This document shows, in pieces, positions 8,625 through 19,852 of a DNA stretch of 64,000 nt (the first letter of the stretch is position 1; each line of letters begins with the position of its first letter). The DNA comes from an uncultured bacterium. GTDB taxonomy: Bacteria; Verrucomicrobiota; Lentisphaeria; Oligosphaerales; Oligosphaeraceae. A model generated the notes under the pieces. That model had not been told where the DNA came from, did not search any database, and saw only the letters and a program-made list of their open reading frames with translations. Position numbers and translations under genes: made by a program. The stretch lies in assembly GCA_902776645.1 (NCBI GenBank), contig CACYQT010000001.1:62001-126000 (forward strand), in the 5' to 3' direction.

Positions 8625-8682
8625 TCAAGCTGGTCTTCTAGTCTTCTAGAATTCTAGTTTTCTAGGAGATCCCTCCCCTAGA
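8625..8682. repeat. CTAG-rich degenerate tandem repeat
   Basis: A spacer between two convergent terminators carries repeated TTCTAG units with some decay. The same theme recurs at 14559-14575, 43199-43285 and 49095-49125, so it is a recurring intergenic motif in this genome. Confidence 0.6.
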
Positions 8683-8720
8683 CAAAAAAAACGGGCCGGA
8701 ACGAAGAGTTCCGGCCCGTT
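8683..8720 (-). terminator. Rho-independent terminator of the DUF481 gene
   Basis: A perfect 12-bp GC-rich stem (8691-8702 with 8708-8719) around a 5-nt loop. Read on the minus strand it ends in about eight T residues, and it lies 33 bp past the DUF481 stop. It could also act weakly on the plus strand. Confidence 0.93.
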
Positions 8721-8752
8721 TTGATGATTTCAGGCTATTTCAGGGCTATAGC

Positions 8753-9796
8753 TTATTCCCACGTGATGACCAGACGGCCGAAGTACGTGGTGTCCAGACG
8801 CTTCTGGGTGCTGGCGACGCGGCTGTTGTATTCGTTGCTGACGCCGAGGCGGATGCTCCAGAGACCGTTCTTGGTCAGCGGGATGTCCAGGGCGCTTTCA
8901 TGGTAGATGCGATAGTCGTCCATGAAATCGTCGAAGACAGGCGTGTAGGTCACGTCCGTGACGAGCTTGGCATCGATCTTGGAGAGTTTGCGGATGTTCA
9001 GTTCGTGATGGTAGCCGAACTCGACACCGATGTCGTCGCTGTCGTCCAGTTCTTCATAGTACGTCTTGTGGATGTAGGTGAGACCGGCGCGGAGGCGGAC
9101 TTTGAAGTCCTCCTTGTCCAGGAGGTAGAAGCCGTAACCGGCGGCAGCCGTGGTGTACAATCTGTAATTGTCGAACTTGTCCTGTTCAGCCTGCAGACGG
9201 GCGTACAAGGAATGGGATCCACCGTTGAGGCGGCGTTCATAGTCGGCGCCGGCGACGATTTCCTGTTCGTTCTTCACGCCGTTTTCCTTGGCGTAATGGC
9301 CGCGGACATAGAGTTCGAGCTTGTCATCGGGGCCTGCCAGCGTGGCTTTGGCGGAACCGCCGACCGTCGTCTTTTCGGTGTTGCCGGTCTTGCCGGTGAC
9401 ATCGAATGCGACTTCATACTTCCATTTGCGGGGCTGCACGAGCGGAATGGAGGGATCGGGATCGCCGGGGCGCCACATGTTCTTGATGTCGGCAGTGGCG
9501 ACGACCGTGCCGTTGACGGCGGTCTTGCCTTCTTCGGCGGCGCCGATTTTGCCGGTGACGGTTGCGGCGGAGGTGGTGGTCGAGACGACCATCGGCTCAT
9601 CCGTGGTGAAATTCGCGATCTTGTTGAAGTCAATCTTCATTTCGCCGAGCGAGTCGGTCTTGATGGTAAGCTTGCCGTCCAGGATCTGGACGACTTTGCC
9701 TTTGACGACGGAACCGTCTTTCAGATTGACTTGGTCGGCGCGGGCTGATACGATCAGCAACGCGGTGACAGCTGCAAGAAACAGTGCTTTTTTCAT
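8753..9796 (-). CDS. DUF481 family outer-membrane protein
   Basis: 347 residues with a Sec signal peptide (MKKALFLAAVTALLIVSARA). Residues ~20-70 are an SH3-like strand region (VNLKDGSVVKGKVVQILDGKLTIKTD style) common before DUF481 domains. From about residue 120 to the end there are regular amphipathic beta strands, and the last residue pair ends in an aromatic-acidic strand (RLVITWE), as expected for a YdiY-like beta-barrel. Function of DUF481 proteins is poorly known. The ATG at 9796 is preceded by an excellent AGGAGA site; the longer frame to 9898 has no ribosome site and would mask the signal peptide. Confidence 0.85.
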   Translation of the reverse strand: MKKALFLAAVTALLIVSARADQVNLKDGSVVKGKVVQILDGKLTIKTDSLGEMKIDFNKIANFTTDEPMVVSTTTSAATVTGKIGAAEEGKTAVNGTVVATADIKNMWRPGDPDPSIPLVQPRKWKYEVAFDVTGKTGNTEKTTVGGSAKATLAGPDDKLELYVRGHYAKENGVKNEQEIVAGADYERRLNGGSHSLYARLQAEQDKFDNYRLYTTAAAGYGFYLLDKEDFKVRLRAGLTYIHKTYYEELDDSDDIGVEFGYHHELNIRKLSKIDAKLVTDVTYTPVFDDFMDDYRIYHESALDIPLTKNGLWSIRLGVSNEYNSRVASTQKRLDTTYFGRLVITWE

Positions 9797-9970
9797 GTTT
9801 TCTCCTAGGTTGAATAGTTTCAAGACACAATAATCCCAAGAACTTTTATTTTGTCTAAGATATACACTACACCGTAAAAAAACGAATACAAGTGTCATTT
9901 CTTATTTTTTTTGCTTTTTTATTCAAAAAAATGATAAAGAAAGGACATTATTGTGACTTTCGATAGAAGA

Positions 9971-10005
9971 AAGAGCCGTCTAGCAGGCAAGCTAGACGGC
10001 TTCTT
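9971..10005 (-). terminator. Likely terminator of the Gfo/Idh/MocA gene
   Basis: A 10-bp perfect stem (9975-9984 with 9991-10000), 6-nt loop, extended by A/T-rich flanks. On the minus strand it is followed by a T-rich stretch (CTCTTTCTTC), located 20 bp after the oxidoreductase stop. Confidence 0.7.
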
Positions 10006-10023
10006 CATTAGTTGTCAGTTGAT

Positions 10024-11286
10024 TCAGAGGGTCCACGGGGCGCGTTTTGGCCTGTCGATCCAGGCTTCGGCCACGGGGTCGTTCTCGAAATGCCATGTCT
10101 TCGGATTCCATTTCAACGGCTTGTCCAGCCAGTAGGCGATGCAGCCGAGCTGGCAGACCGTGACGGAACGCGCGCCGATTTCGACGTCCGCGGCGGGACG
10201 GCGGCGCGTGCGGATGCAGTCGAGCCAGTTGCCGATATGGCCGCTGCAGTCCGGCAGCTGGAGGTCGCCCGGCATGGAGGACGGATTGATGAGCAGGTCG
10301 GCGGGATCGCTGCGGATCCAGTCGCGGCAGACGCTGACCTTGCCGTTTGTTCCGACGAACGTGATGCCGTAGCCGCTACCTTCGAAACCGCCGTGTTCGA
10401 CGCGCACGCCGTTGGAATACCAGTAGGTCAAAGTCTTGCAGCCGTTATGGCCGGGCGGGCAGATTCTGACGGGGCCGCTCTGGTCGGCGTCCATGGCCCA
10501 TTGGACGATGTCGAAATGATGGGCGCCCCAGTCGGTCAGCACGCCGCCGGAATAGTCGCGGTAGGAGCGCCATGTTCCGGGGTGGAGACGGCTGTTGTAG
10601 GGCCTGTAGGGGGCGGGGCCGAGCCACATGTCCCAATCCATCCATTCAGGCGTCGGTTCGGCGGGCAGCGTGCATTCGGAGGACGGGCCGCCGACGGTGA
10701 CGTAGGCGGAGATCATCTTGCCGAGCATGCCGTTGCGGACGAGCTGGACGGCCGTGATGAATTTGCCGCCATATGACGTGCGCTGCTGCATGCCGGTCTG
10801 GAAGACGCAGCCCGTGCGGCGGATTTTGTCGATGATGTCGCGTGATTCGCCGATGGTCAGCGTCAGCGGTTTTTCGCAGTAGATGTCCTTTCCGGCGTTG
10901 GCGGCCATGACGGACATGGTGGCGTGCCAGTGGTCCGGCGTGCCGATGACGACGGCGTCCAGATCCGGCCTGGCCAGCATGTCTCTGAAATCACGATATT
11001 TGGCGCATCCTTTGTATTGGCCCGACTTCTTCTGGTTGGCGTATGCCTGCTCCGTCAGGTTGAAGGCGTTCTCCATCTTGCGGGAATCGACATCGCAGAC
11101 GGCGATGACTTGGACGGAGGGCATTTTGAGGAGGTTTCTCAAATGGCCCGTGGCCATTCCGCCTGTTCCGATGACGCCGACCGTGATGCGGTCATTGGCG
11201 GGCGCGGCGAGAATTTTGGGCATGGAAACGAAGGGCGCCGCGGCCGCGGCGGTTCCAAGTCCTTTAAGGAATGAGCGTCTGTCCAT
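10024..11286 (-). CDS. Gfo/Idh/MocA family oxidoreductase with Tat-like signal
   Basis: 420 residues. The N-terminus MDRRSFLKGLGTAAAAA is a twin-arginine-type signal (RRSFLK), predicting export. A Rossmann NAD(P)-binding domain starts with GVIGTGGMATGH near residue 37, and the YCEKPLT motif supplies the conserved active-site Lys of the family. The C-terminal half is the alpha/beta substrate domain. Secreted Gfo/Idh/MocA proteins are abundant in Planctomycetes and Lentisphaerota and are linked to sugar or polyol oxidation or to glycosidase-like activity; the substrate here is unknown. The ATG has GGAGGA in front. It follows tgt by 15 bp, so they may share a transcript. Confidence 0.9.
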   Translation of the reverse strand: MDRRSFLKGLGTAAAAAPFVSMPKILAAPANDRITVGVIGTGGMATGHLRNLLKMPSVQVIAVCDVDSRKMENAFNLTEQAYANQKKSGQYKGCAKYRDFRDMLARPDLDAVVIGTPDHWHATMSVMAANAGKDIYCEKPLTLTIGESRDIIDKIRRTGCVFQTGMQQRTSYGGKFITAVQLVRNGMLGKMISAYVTVGGPSSECTLPAEPTPEWMDWDMWLGPAPYRPYNSRLHPGTWRSYRDYSGGVLTDWGAHHFDIVQWAMDADQSGPVRICPPGHNGCKTLTYWYSNGVRVEHGGFEGSGYGITFVGTNGKVSVCRDWIRSDPADLLINPSSMPGDLQLPDCSGHIGNWLDCIRTRRRPAADVEIGARSVTVCQLGCIAYWLDKPLKWNPKTWHFENDPVAEAWIDRPKRAPWTL

Positions 11287-11301
11287 GGTGTTCCTCCAAT
11301 T

Positions 11302-14317
<3,016 letters not shown>

Positions 14318-14337
14318 GATGCAAGGATTTAGGATTA

Positions 14338-14758
14338 GAAGGGCCTATTGTTCGTTTTCGTTATAAATATAGTATGGAATACCTGATATTCAACACATAG
14401 GAAAAGTTAAATGTCCCATTGTGCGACTCCCTCCGGAGGCCCCCTCCCCTCTCTTATGAACTATACTACACTATACTATACTATAGTAAAATAAAGTATA
14501 GTATAGTATTAAATGGGATGGAGAGGGCATAGGGCGGGAAGTGGTTGTCAGATGGGGGACTAGAAAACTAGAGGATGGGAAGGCAAGGTTTCTTGTTTTT
14601 GTAAAATAGTGTAGTATAGTTTTATTAATGCCGTCTTAATGATGGCGACGTTGAGAATGGACGGTCGGTTTTCTGGACGAATGTCCAATGATGGCCGAGC
14701 GGCCGGATGGGTAAAAAGAAAGACTTATTATAAGGTATAGGATTTGTTTTGGTGAGAT
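14338..14758. promoter_or_regulatory. AT-rich repeat region between Hsp70-like and tubulin cassette (candidate centromere-like site)
   Basis: A ~420-bp gene-free region. Bases 14460-14486 hold overlapping CTATAC-type units. 14473-14485 and 14497-14509 form a perfect 13-bp inverted repeat with an 11-nt spacer. The 15-mer at 14460-14474 recurs exactly, inverted, at 14606-14620. Type III partition systems have a repeated DNA site directly upstream of tubR, so this position is suggestive. However, degenerate short repeats occur in several unrelated spacers of this window, so the repeats may be generic. A GGTGAG ribosome site for the next gene is at 14750-14755. Confidence 0.45.
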
Positions 14759-14759
14759 T

Positions 14760-15113
14760 ATGGCCAGAAGCGCGGAATTGACAGATGATCTGTTCCAAGA
14801 CCAGCTGAATCGGCTGGGCGAGGGGCACTTTCAGATTCTCTGTTGGTGTTCGATGAGCGAGGCCGAATCCATCAAATACAATATAACGAATTGTTTTGAT
14901 GATTTGAAACACGCGAACATAACGCGGACGAAGCAGACAGCGGTTTCGATTGTGGAAACGCTGTGGGCCTTGTGCTATGTGGATATACGCGAAGAACGGA
15001 ATCGCAAGAATATCTACATTACGTCACATGGTGCGAAAGCTTTGGAGAAATTGATAAAATCTAATCGTTATACAGTTAAAAAGTCTCTATCTATGGAGGA
15101 CTTGAAATCATGA
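14760..15113 (+). CDS. Small winged-helix DNA-binding protein, TubR-like by context
   Basis: 117 residues. Helix-rich N-terminal part, then a probable recognition helix around residues 53-70 (ITRTKQTAVSIVETLWAL), followed by a beta-wing VDIREERNRKNIYIT (74-88) and a final helix GAKALEKLIK. This is the MarR/ArsR-type winged-helix layout. TubR proteins of type III plasmid partition systems are winged-helix proteins of similar size encoded directly upstream of tubZ; here the stop overlaps the start of a TubZ/FtsZ-like gene by 4 bp (ATGA). Sequence similarity to TubR cannot be tested here, so the name is withheld. It probably binds the upstream repeats and autoregulates. Confidence 0.7.
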   Translation: MARSAELTDDLFQDQLNRLGEGHFQILCWCSMSEAESIKYNITNCFDDLKHANITRTKQTAVSIVETLWALCYVDIREERNRKNIYITSHGAKALEKLIKSNRYTVKKSLSMEDLKS

Positions 15114-16231
15114 AGGTCATAGGTATTGGCGGCGCAGGCGGTAAAATCGCTGCGAAAATGGACAGCGAGAACGCCATTCTGGTAAACGTGTCGCAGACGG
15201 AGCTGGACAAGGTTGTCGGCGGAGGCGAGCGGATAGTCGCGCCGATCCAGTCGATTGCCGGTCAGTTCAGAGGATCGCGCAAGGAGCCGCAAATCGGTCT
15301 TGAGGCCTATCGGACGATTCGCCGCCGGATGCTTGAGAACATTCGCGGCGCGATTGTCTTCAGCTCCACCGGCGGTGGCACCGGCAACGGTATCACGAAG
15401 GGTATTCTTGAGGACATCGTGGAATTGGATGAACATGCGGAAGGCGGCCATGGTCTGCCGATTCAGGACAAGACGATGTTCTGCCTTCTCCTGCCGGATG
15501 ATTCGGAAACGCGGGAATATGTTGAAAACAGCATCGATTTCCTGTCGGACACGCTCGCGGGTGTCATCGACAAAGGCTGCACCGGCAATATCATGCTGTT
15601 CAGCAACAAGTTGAAATTCGCGGACAAGATCGGCGAGGACGCCTACAACCAGATGATTGTCGATTCTCTGAATGTCTTCATGGCGATTCCCCAGAAGAAT
15701 GAGACGATGAAACTTCTGGAGCTCCATATCGACCAGGAGGATTTCGCGGCCTACATCGCGAAGCCGTATTTCAATCATTTCTGTTATTTCGATTATGACA
15801 GGACGAAGGATCTGGGTGTCCAGATCAAGGCGAACGCAAATTCGCTCCTCCTTCCGCCGGAAGAGGCGATCGAAGTGATGTTCTTGCTGGAAGTTCCGCC
15901 AGGCCAAGATCATACGATGTTCTATGACATTATGCAATATTACAGCAAATTGAAATCGCCGCCGGTTTACAGCGTTGTCGAGAATCCCGCGTTGCAGCGT
16001 CCTTTCCTGACGCTTTCGATGCTGTACTCCCGCAAGCCGATCGAAGTGCTGGAGGAATACAACCAGAAGAATGTCGACAACAAGGATGCGATTGTCCAAA
16101 GGTCGATCAACCAGTATGTCAATCTCCAGAAAGTGGCCGTTGACATGGATGACGAGGCGAAACGCGCCGGGGCGGAAAAAGGCATTAATTCTGAAGTTTT
16201 GAATAGTCTGAGGCGAATCGGAAAGCTTTAA
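15110..16231 (+). CDS. TubZ/FtsZ-like tubulin-superfamily GTPase
   Basis: 373 residues. The N-terminal MKVIGIGGAGGKI (residues 1-13) is the first nucleotide loop; the tubulin signature is STGGGTGNGI (86-95); FSNKLKF (164-170) lies where FtsZ has its N-x-x-L strand; and the T7 loop HIDQEDFAAYI (206-216) keeps both acidic residues needed for GTP hydrolysis between subunits. T7 resembles the TubZ form (D-x-x-D-F) rather than FtsZ (N-x-D-x-A-D). The C-terminal 65 residues are helical and charged, without the FtsZ conserved tail. This is therefore not the cell-division FtsZ but a TubZ-like or new FtsZ-like family. It forms filaments by analogy. Translationally coupled to the winged-helix gene; a kinase follows after 60 bp. 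Confidence 0.85.
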   Translation: MKVIGIGGAGGKIAAKMDSENAILVNVSQTELDKVVGGGERIVAPIQSIAGQFRGSRKEPQIGLEAYRTIRRRMLENIRGAIVFSSTGGGTGNGITKGILEDIVELDEHAEGGHGLPIQDKTMFCLLLPDDSETREYVENSIDFLSDTLAGVIDKGCTGNIMLFSNKLKFADKIGEDAYNQMIVDSLNVFMAIPQKNETMKLLELHIDQEDFAAYIAKPYFNHFCYFDYDRTKDLGVQIKANANSLLLPPEEAIEVMFLLEVPPGQDHTMFYDIMQYYSKLKSPPVYSVVENPALQRPFLTLSMLYSRKPIEVLEEYNQKNVDNKDAIVQRSINQYVNLQKVAVDMDDEAKRAGAEKGINSEVLNSLRRIGKL

Positions 16232-16291
16232 TGCCGTTGTCCGTCTAAAGAAATTCGCATTTAAATCAAGTCATCAAGCCAAGTCAAGATC

Positions 16292-17434
16292 ATGTCAGAA
16301 GATAACGAAAACAAGTCGAACAATCCGGAGAAAGGGGATCAGCTTGTTATTGGCCCCAGAATGAAATCGGAGGCAGCCGAAAAGGACGAATCCGAAATCG
16401 TGAAGAATCCGGAATCTGAAGAGAACCATTCGAAAACGGATAATTCCACGACGTCGAGCCTCATGGCCAATCTGTCCAGGCGGCGCTATCTCAACCGCAA
16501 TGACGAATTGCGGACGGCGCAGTTGATGAAAGCCGCCGCTGAGAACGATCCGTATGAGATCAAGGAAGTGATGGCGCGTGGCGCGGAGGCGGTGCTTTAC
16601 CGCTCCGTCTGCGGCTCCTTCACGTTCTGCGCGAAGGCGATCCGCAATAATTGGAACAAGCTGCTCGGAGCCGCCGGAAAGGCTTCCGAAAAACTGGACA
16701 ACGTCGCCTACCGCACCAAGGTGCGCCATATCCAGAATGAATTCGCCATCTCCCAGATGCTGAATGAAGACGGCCAGATGCCGATCGTCCGCATCTATTC
16801 CCTGCGGAAAGTGACGAAATTCGGCATCGAGCTCGGATACGATCTGATGATGGAATATCTGACGGGCCATGACCTCGGCGACAAGGTCCTGAACAAAGTC
16901 CTGCCGCTGGAGGACAAGATCCGCGTCATGTACCAGGCCATCCAGGCCCTCAATTTCCTCCATAAGAAGAAGATTATCCATCTGGACATCAAACCGTCGA
17001 ATTTCATGCTGGTCAATGGGAAGATCAAGCTGATCGATTTCGGCGTCTCCGTCATGAGCGGCTACCAGTCGAAGGCCATCACGGGCACGGGCGGCTATCT
17101 CTCCCCGGAGCAGATCTGCAAGGACACGATCGACGAACGGACGGACATTTTCGCCCTCGGCATCGCGTTCGGCGTGTTCATGGGCGGCCAGCCGTTGACG
17201 CAGCCGCAGGATGAACTGCTGACGCATTCGGCCCGCGAAGAGGCCCGCATGCACATGAACCAGTCGGACATTCCCGCCTTGTCGAACGTTCCCGGCCTCA
17301 ATGACATGCCGCTGATTGCCGAAGCCATCCGCAACTGCACCATCATGAGACGCGACAAACGAATGCCAAGCTGCAATGCGCTGCTTGCAAAATTCCGTGA
17401 AGCCGCTGAAACATACGGTATTATTTTGAATTAA
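16292..17434 (+). CDS. Serine/threonine protein kinase (Hanks type, soluble)
   Basis: 380 residues with no transmembrane helix. Residues 1-65 are polar, acidic and low-complexity. The kinase domain spans about 88-372: a degenerate glycine loop ARGAEAVLY (95-103), the ATP lysine Lys115 in CAKAI, Glu150 of helix C, the catalytic loop HLDIKPSN (230-237; HLD instead of HRD), the magnesium motif DFG (249-251), and SPE (271-273) replacing APE. All catalytic residues are present, so it should be active. HLD instead of HRD is uncommon among bacterial kinases of the PknB type. It lies 60 bp after the tubulin-like gene with no terminator, suggesting that the filament protein or the winged-helix protein is a substrate. 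Confidence 0.9.
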   Translation: MSEDNENKSNNPEKGDQLVIGPRMKSEAAEKDESEIVKNPESEENHSKTDNSTTSSLMANLSRRRYLNRNDELRTAQLMKAAAENDPYEIKEVMARGAEAVLYRSVCGSFTFCAKAIRNNWNKLLGAAGKASEKLDNVAYRTKVRHIQNEFAISQMLNEDGQMPIVRIYSLRKVTKFGIELGYDLMMEYLTGHDLGDKVLNKVLPLEDKIRVMYQAIQALNFLHKKKIIHLDIKPSNFMLVNGKIKLIDFGVSVMSGYQSKAITGTGGYLSPEQICKDTIDERTDIFALGIAFGVFMGGQPLTQPQDELLTHSAREEARMHMNQSDIPALSNVPGLNDMPLIAEAIRNCTIMRRDKRMPSCNALLAKFREAAETYGIILN

Positions 17435-17465
17435 ATTGAATATTCCTTTTTGAAGGGGAAACGTT

Positions 17466-18698
17466 ATGTCATTTTCCGTTATCGAAAACGGTTCCGTGAC
17501 CAGCCCGGCATGCTTCCAGGCCTGCGGCGTCGTCTGCGGTTTGAAGCGGAGCGGCGCTCCGGACATGGCCATGATCTACAGCCCCCGCCCATGTGTCGCG
17601 GCGGGTGCGTTCACGTCGAATCTGTTCGCGGCGGCGCCCGTGGAATACGACCGCGCGATCGTCGCCTCCGGCAATCCCGTTCAGATGGTCGTTGTGAACA
17701 GCGGCAACGCGAACGCGTGCACAGGGGAGCAGGGCCTGGCGGACGCGAAGCGGACCGCCGAGCTGGCCGGCAAGCTGATGATGCTTCATCCGTCGCAGAT
17801 TCTTGTGTCGTCCACGGGCCGCATCGGTGTTCCGATGCCGATGGACATCATTGAGAAAGGCGTCGAGATGTGCGTGAAGGAACTGTCGGCGGACGGCGGC
17901 GAAACGGCCGCCCGCGCCATCATGACGACGGACACGGTTCCGAAGCATCTCGCGGTGTCGCTGGAAATCGGCGGCGCAACGGTGCGCATCGGCGGCATGA
18001 CGAAAGGCGCGGGCATGATCGCACCGAAGCTGAAGATGCAGCCGCCACAGGCCACGATGCTCTGCTATCTGACGACGGATGCGGTCATTGATCGCGCCGC
18101 CTTGAACGACTGCCTGTCCGCCGCCATCGGCAACTCCTTCAACCGCATCACGGTCGATGGCGACACGAGCACGAACGACACGGTGCTCGTCCTCGCGAAC
18201 GGCGCCGCCGGAAACGATGAAATCAAGGCGGGCACGCCTGAATGCGCGGCGTTCGGCGAAGCTCTGCAATACGTAATGGCCGATTTGGCGAAACGGATGG
18301 TTCTCGACGGCGAAGGCGTCTCCAAATTCGTGGAGGTCAATGTCCATGGCGCCGCCAGCAAGGCGGACGCGAAGACCTGCGCGGAAGCGATCGCGAATTC
18401 CGCCCTCTGCAAGACGGCGTGGTTCGGCGCCGATCCGAATTGGGGCAGAATCCTTTGCGCGGCAGGCTATTGCGGCATTTCCTTTGATCCGTCCAAGGCG
18501 GATTTGTTCTACGACGGCGTTCCTGTCGTCCGCGGCGGCGTCGACGCGGGCACGCCGGAGGCGGATCTTGTGAAAGTCCTGAAGAACCGCGAATGGAAGA
18601 TGGATCTGTATCTTGGCGCGGGCGACGGCGACTACACGGTCTGGACGTGCGATCTCACATACGACTATGTGAAGATCAACGCCGACTACCATACTTGA
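17466..18698 (+). CDS. argJ: Bifunctional glutamate N-acetyltransferase / amino-acid acetyltransferase
   Basis: Transfers acetyl from N-acetylornithine to glutamate (and possibly from acetyl-CoA) in arginine synthesis. 410 residues, the normal length. The autoprocessing site is recognisable: KGAGMIAPKLKM then QATML, with Thr197 as the predicted new N-terminal nucleophile of the beta chain. Early VNSGNANACTG and late PNWGRI motifs also fit the family. AAGGGG precedes the ATG. It sits 31 bp after the kinase, and no terminator is seen between, though a functional link is unlikely. No other arg genes are in the window. Confidence 0.96.
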   Translation: MSFSVIENGSVTSPACFQACGVVCGLKRSGAPDMAMIYSPRPCVAAGAFTSNLFAAAPVEYDRAIVASGNPVQMVVVNSGNANACTGEQGLADAKRTAELAGKLMMLHPSQILVSSTGRIGVPMPMDIIEKGVEMCVKELSADGGETAARAIMTTDTVPKHLAVSLEIGGATVRIGGMTKGAGMIAPKLKMQPPQATMLCYLTTDAVIDRAALNDCLSAAIGNSFNRITVDGDTSTNDTVLVLANGAAGNDEIKAGTPECAAFGEALQYVMADLAKRMVLDGEGVSKFVEVNVHGAASKADAKTCAEAIANSALCKTAWFGADPNWGRILCAAGYCGISFDPSKADLFYDGVPVVRGGVDAGTPEADLVKVLKNREWKMDLYLGAGDGDYTVWTCDLTYDYVKINADYHT

Positions 18699-18746
18699 TC
18701 ATCATTTTCAGCTGTCCCTTTTATCCCTTTTGTCCCTTTCCATCCA
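18699..18746. repeat. CCCTTTT-type short degenerate repeat
   Basis: About three copies of a 9-bp (T)TCCCTTTTR unit in the 48-bp gap between argJ and the PfkB gene. Related to the longer CCCTTGTAT array at 19783-19852. Confidence 0.5.
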
Positions 18747-19709
18747 ATGAAAGTCAACTTGGAGCCACGTCCCGCGTTGGCTGTCAGCCTGAATTCGGCC
18801 TGGCAGAAGACGCTCAGTTTCAATAAATTGGAGCTTGGCGCCGTGAACCGCGCGTTTGAAAGCCATGAAACGGGCGGCGGGAAGGGGACGAATGTGGCCC
18901 GCGTCTTCCGCCTGATGGGCTGGCCCGTGTCCGTCGCGGCGTTCATCGGCGGATTTCCGGGCGAAAGTCTCCGTCAGGATTTTAAAAAGACTGGCGTCCG
19001 TCCGCTTCTTGTCGATTGCGAAGGGACGACGCGCTGTGTCTTTACCGTGATCGACCATGCCCGCGGGGAGGCGACGGAACTGATCGAGCCGTCCGCGCCG
19101 ATTTCCGCTGGTGAATTGGAGCGGATGCGGTCGCTGCTGGCCAAGGAAGTGCCGCTGCATGGCGTCGTGGCGTTGTGCGGCAGCCTGCCGCCCGGCGTGA
19201 CGTCGTCGTTCTATGCGGAAATCGCCTCCATGGCGGTCAAATGCGGCATGCCTGTTGTTCTGGACGCCGCGAAAGATATCGGCGGTATTTTGGAAGAGGG
19301 CGTCACGCTGTTGAAAATCAACGCGGAGGAACTGTCTTTGGCCGCCGACGGCGAAACGGATGCCGTCGAGGCGGGGAAGGCCCTTCTCGCGCGTCACAAG
19401 GGGCTTTCATGGCTTGCCGTGACGGATGGCGGCAAGCCAGCCCATCTGATGTCCCGAAACGGCGTATGGCGCTTTAAAACGCCGTTATTGGAACGCATCG
19501 TCAGCCCGATCGGCGGCGGCGACTGCGCGACGGCGATCATGGCCCGCCGTCTGGCGGAGAATCCGCAGGCCGACGACATGTCGATGCCGGGCTATTTCGC
19601 GGAGGCGTTGGCCTGTGCATCCGCCTCCTGCCTGACGGACACGCCTTCAGTCTTCGAGCCGTCCGCCGCGCAGGACATCCTGCGGCGGACGGCTGTGGAA
19701 AGGCTGTGA
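18747..19709 (+). CDS. PfkB-family sugar kinase (1-phosphofructokinase / LacC-like)
   Basis: 320 residues, ribokinase fold. The substrate-binding GGGKGTNVAR (43-52) is typical of the 1-phosphofructokinase/tagatose-6-phosphate kinase branch. CGSLPPGV supports this, and the anion hole with catalytic base is IGGGDC (Asp259). The usual G-A-G-D is G-G-G-D here, a minor change common in LacC-type kinases. It probably phosphorylates a sugar phosphate in a catabolic route; no PTS genes are adjacent. It converges with the NAGPA-type gene across an inverted CCCTT repeat. Confidence 0.9.
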   Translation: MKVNLEPRPALAVSLNSAWQKTLSFNKLELGAVNRAFESHETGGGKGTNVARVFRLMGWPVSVAAFIGGFPGESLRQDFKKTGVRPLLVDCEGTTRCVFTVIDHARGEATELIEPSAPISAGELERMRSLLAKEVPLHGVVALCGSLPPGVTSSFYAEIASMAVKCGMPVVLDAAKDIGGILEEGVTLLKINAEELSLAADGETDAVEAGKALLARHKGLSWLAVTDGGKPAHLMSRNGVWRFKTPLLERIVSPIGGGDCATAIMARRLAENPQADDMSMPGYFAEALACASASCLTDTPSVFEPSAAQDILRRTAVERL

Positions 19710-19724
19710 TAAAGAGCGATAAAG

Positions 19725-19852
19725 ACGAAAACGAAGGGATTCAAGCGATAGAAGGGATAAAAGAAAGGGAAAGCGATAATCTTTGAATCCCTTAATCTTG
19801 TATCCCTTGAATCTCTTGAATCCCTTGTATCCCTTGAATCCCTTGTATCCCT
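19725..19852. repeat. 9-bp tandem repeat array (TTGAATCCC/TTGTATCCC) with inverted copies
   Basis: From 19783 to 19851 units of TTGAATCCC and TTGTATCCC alternate, about seven intact or nearly intact copies (one 6-bp remnant at 19792). Upstream at 19734-19770 the complementary form (AAGGGATTCAA-like) appears, so the region can fold back. It lies between two convergent genes and reaches the stop of the NAGPA-type gene, where it may also serve as a terminator-like structure. Confidence 0.8.

Noticed and set aside
15110..16231. Calling the tubulin-like gene the cell-division ftsZ
   Set aside because: The T7 loop and C-terminus differ from FtsZ, there is no dcw cluster context, and it is coupled to a winged-helix gene as in TubRZ.
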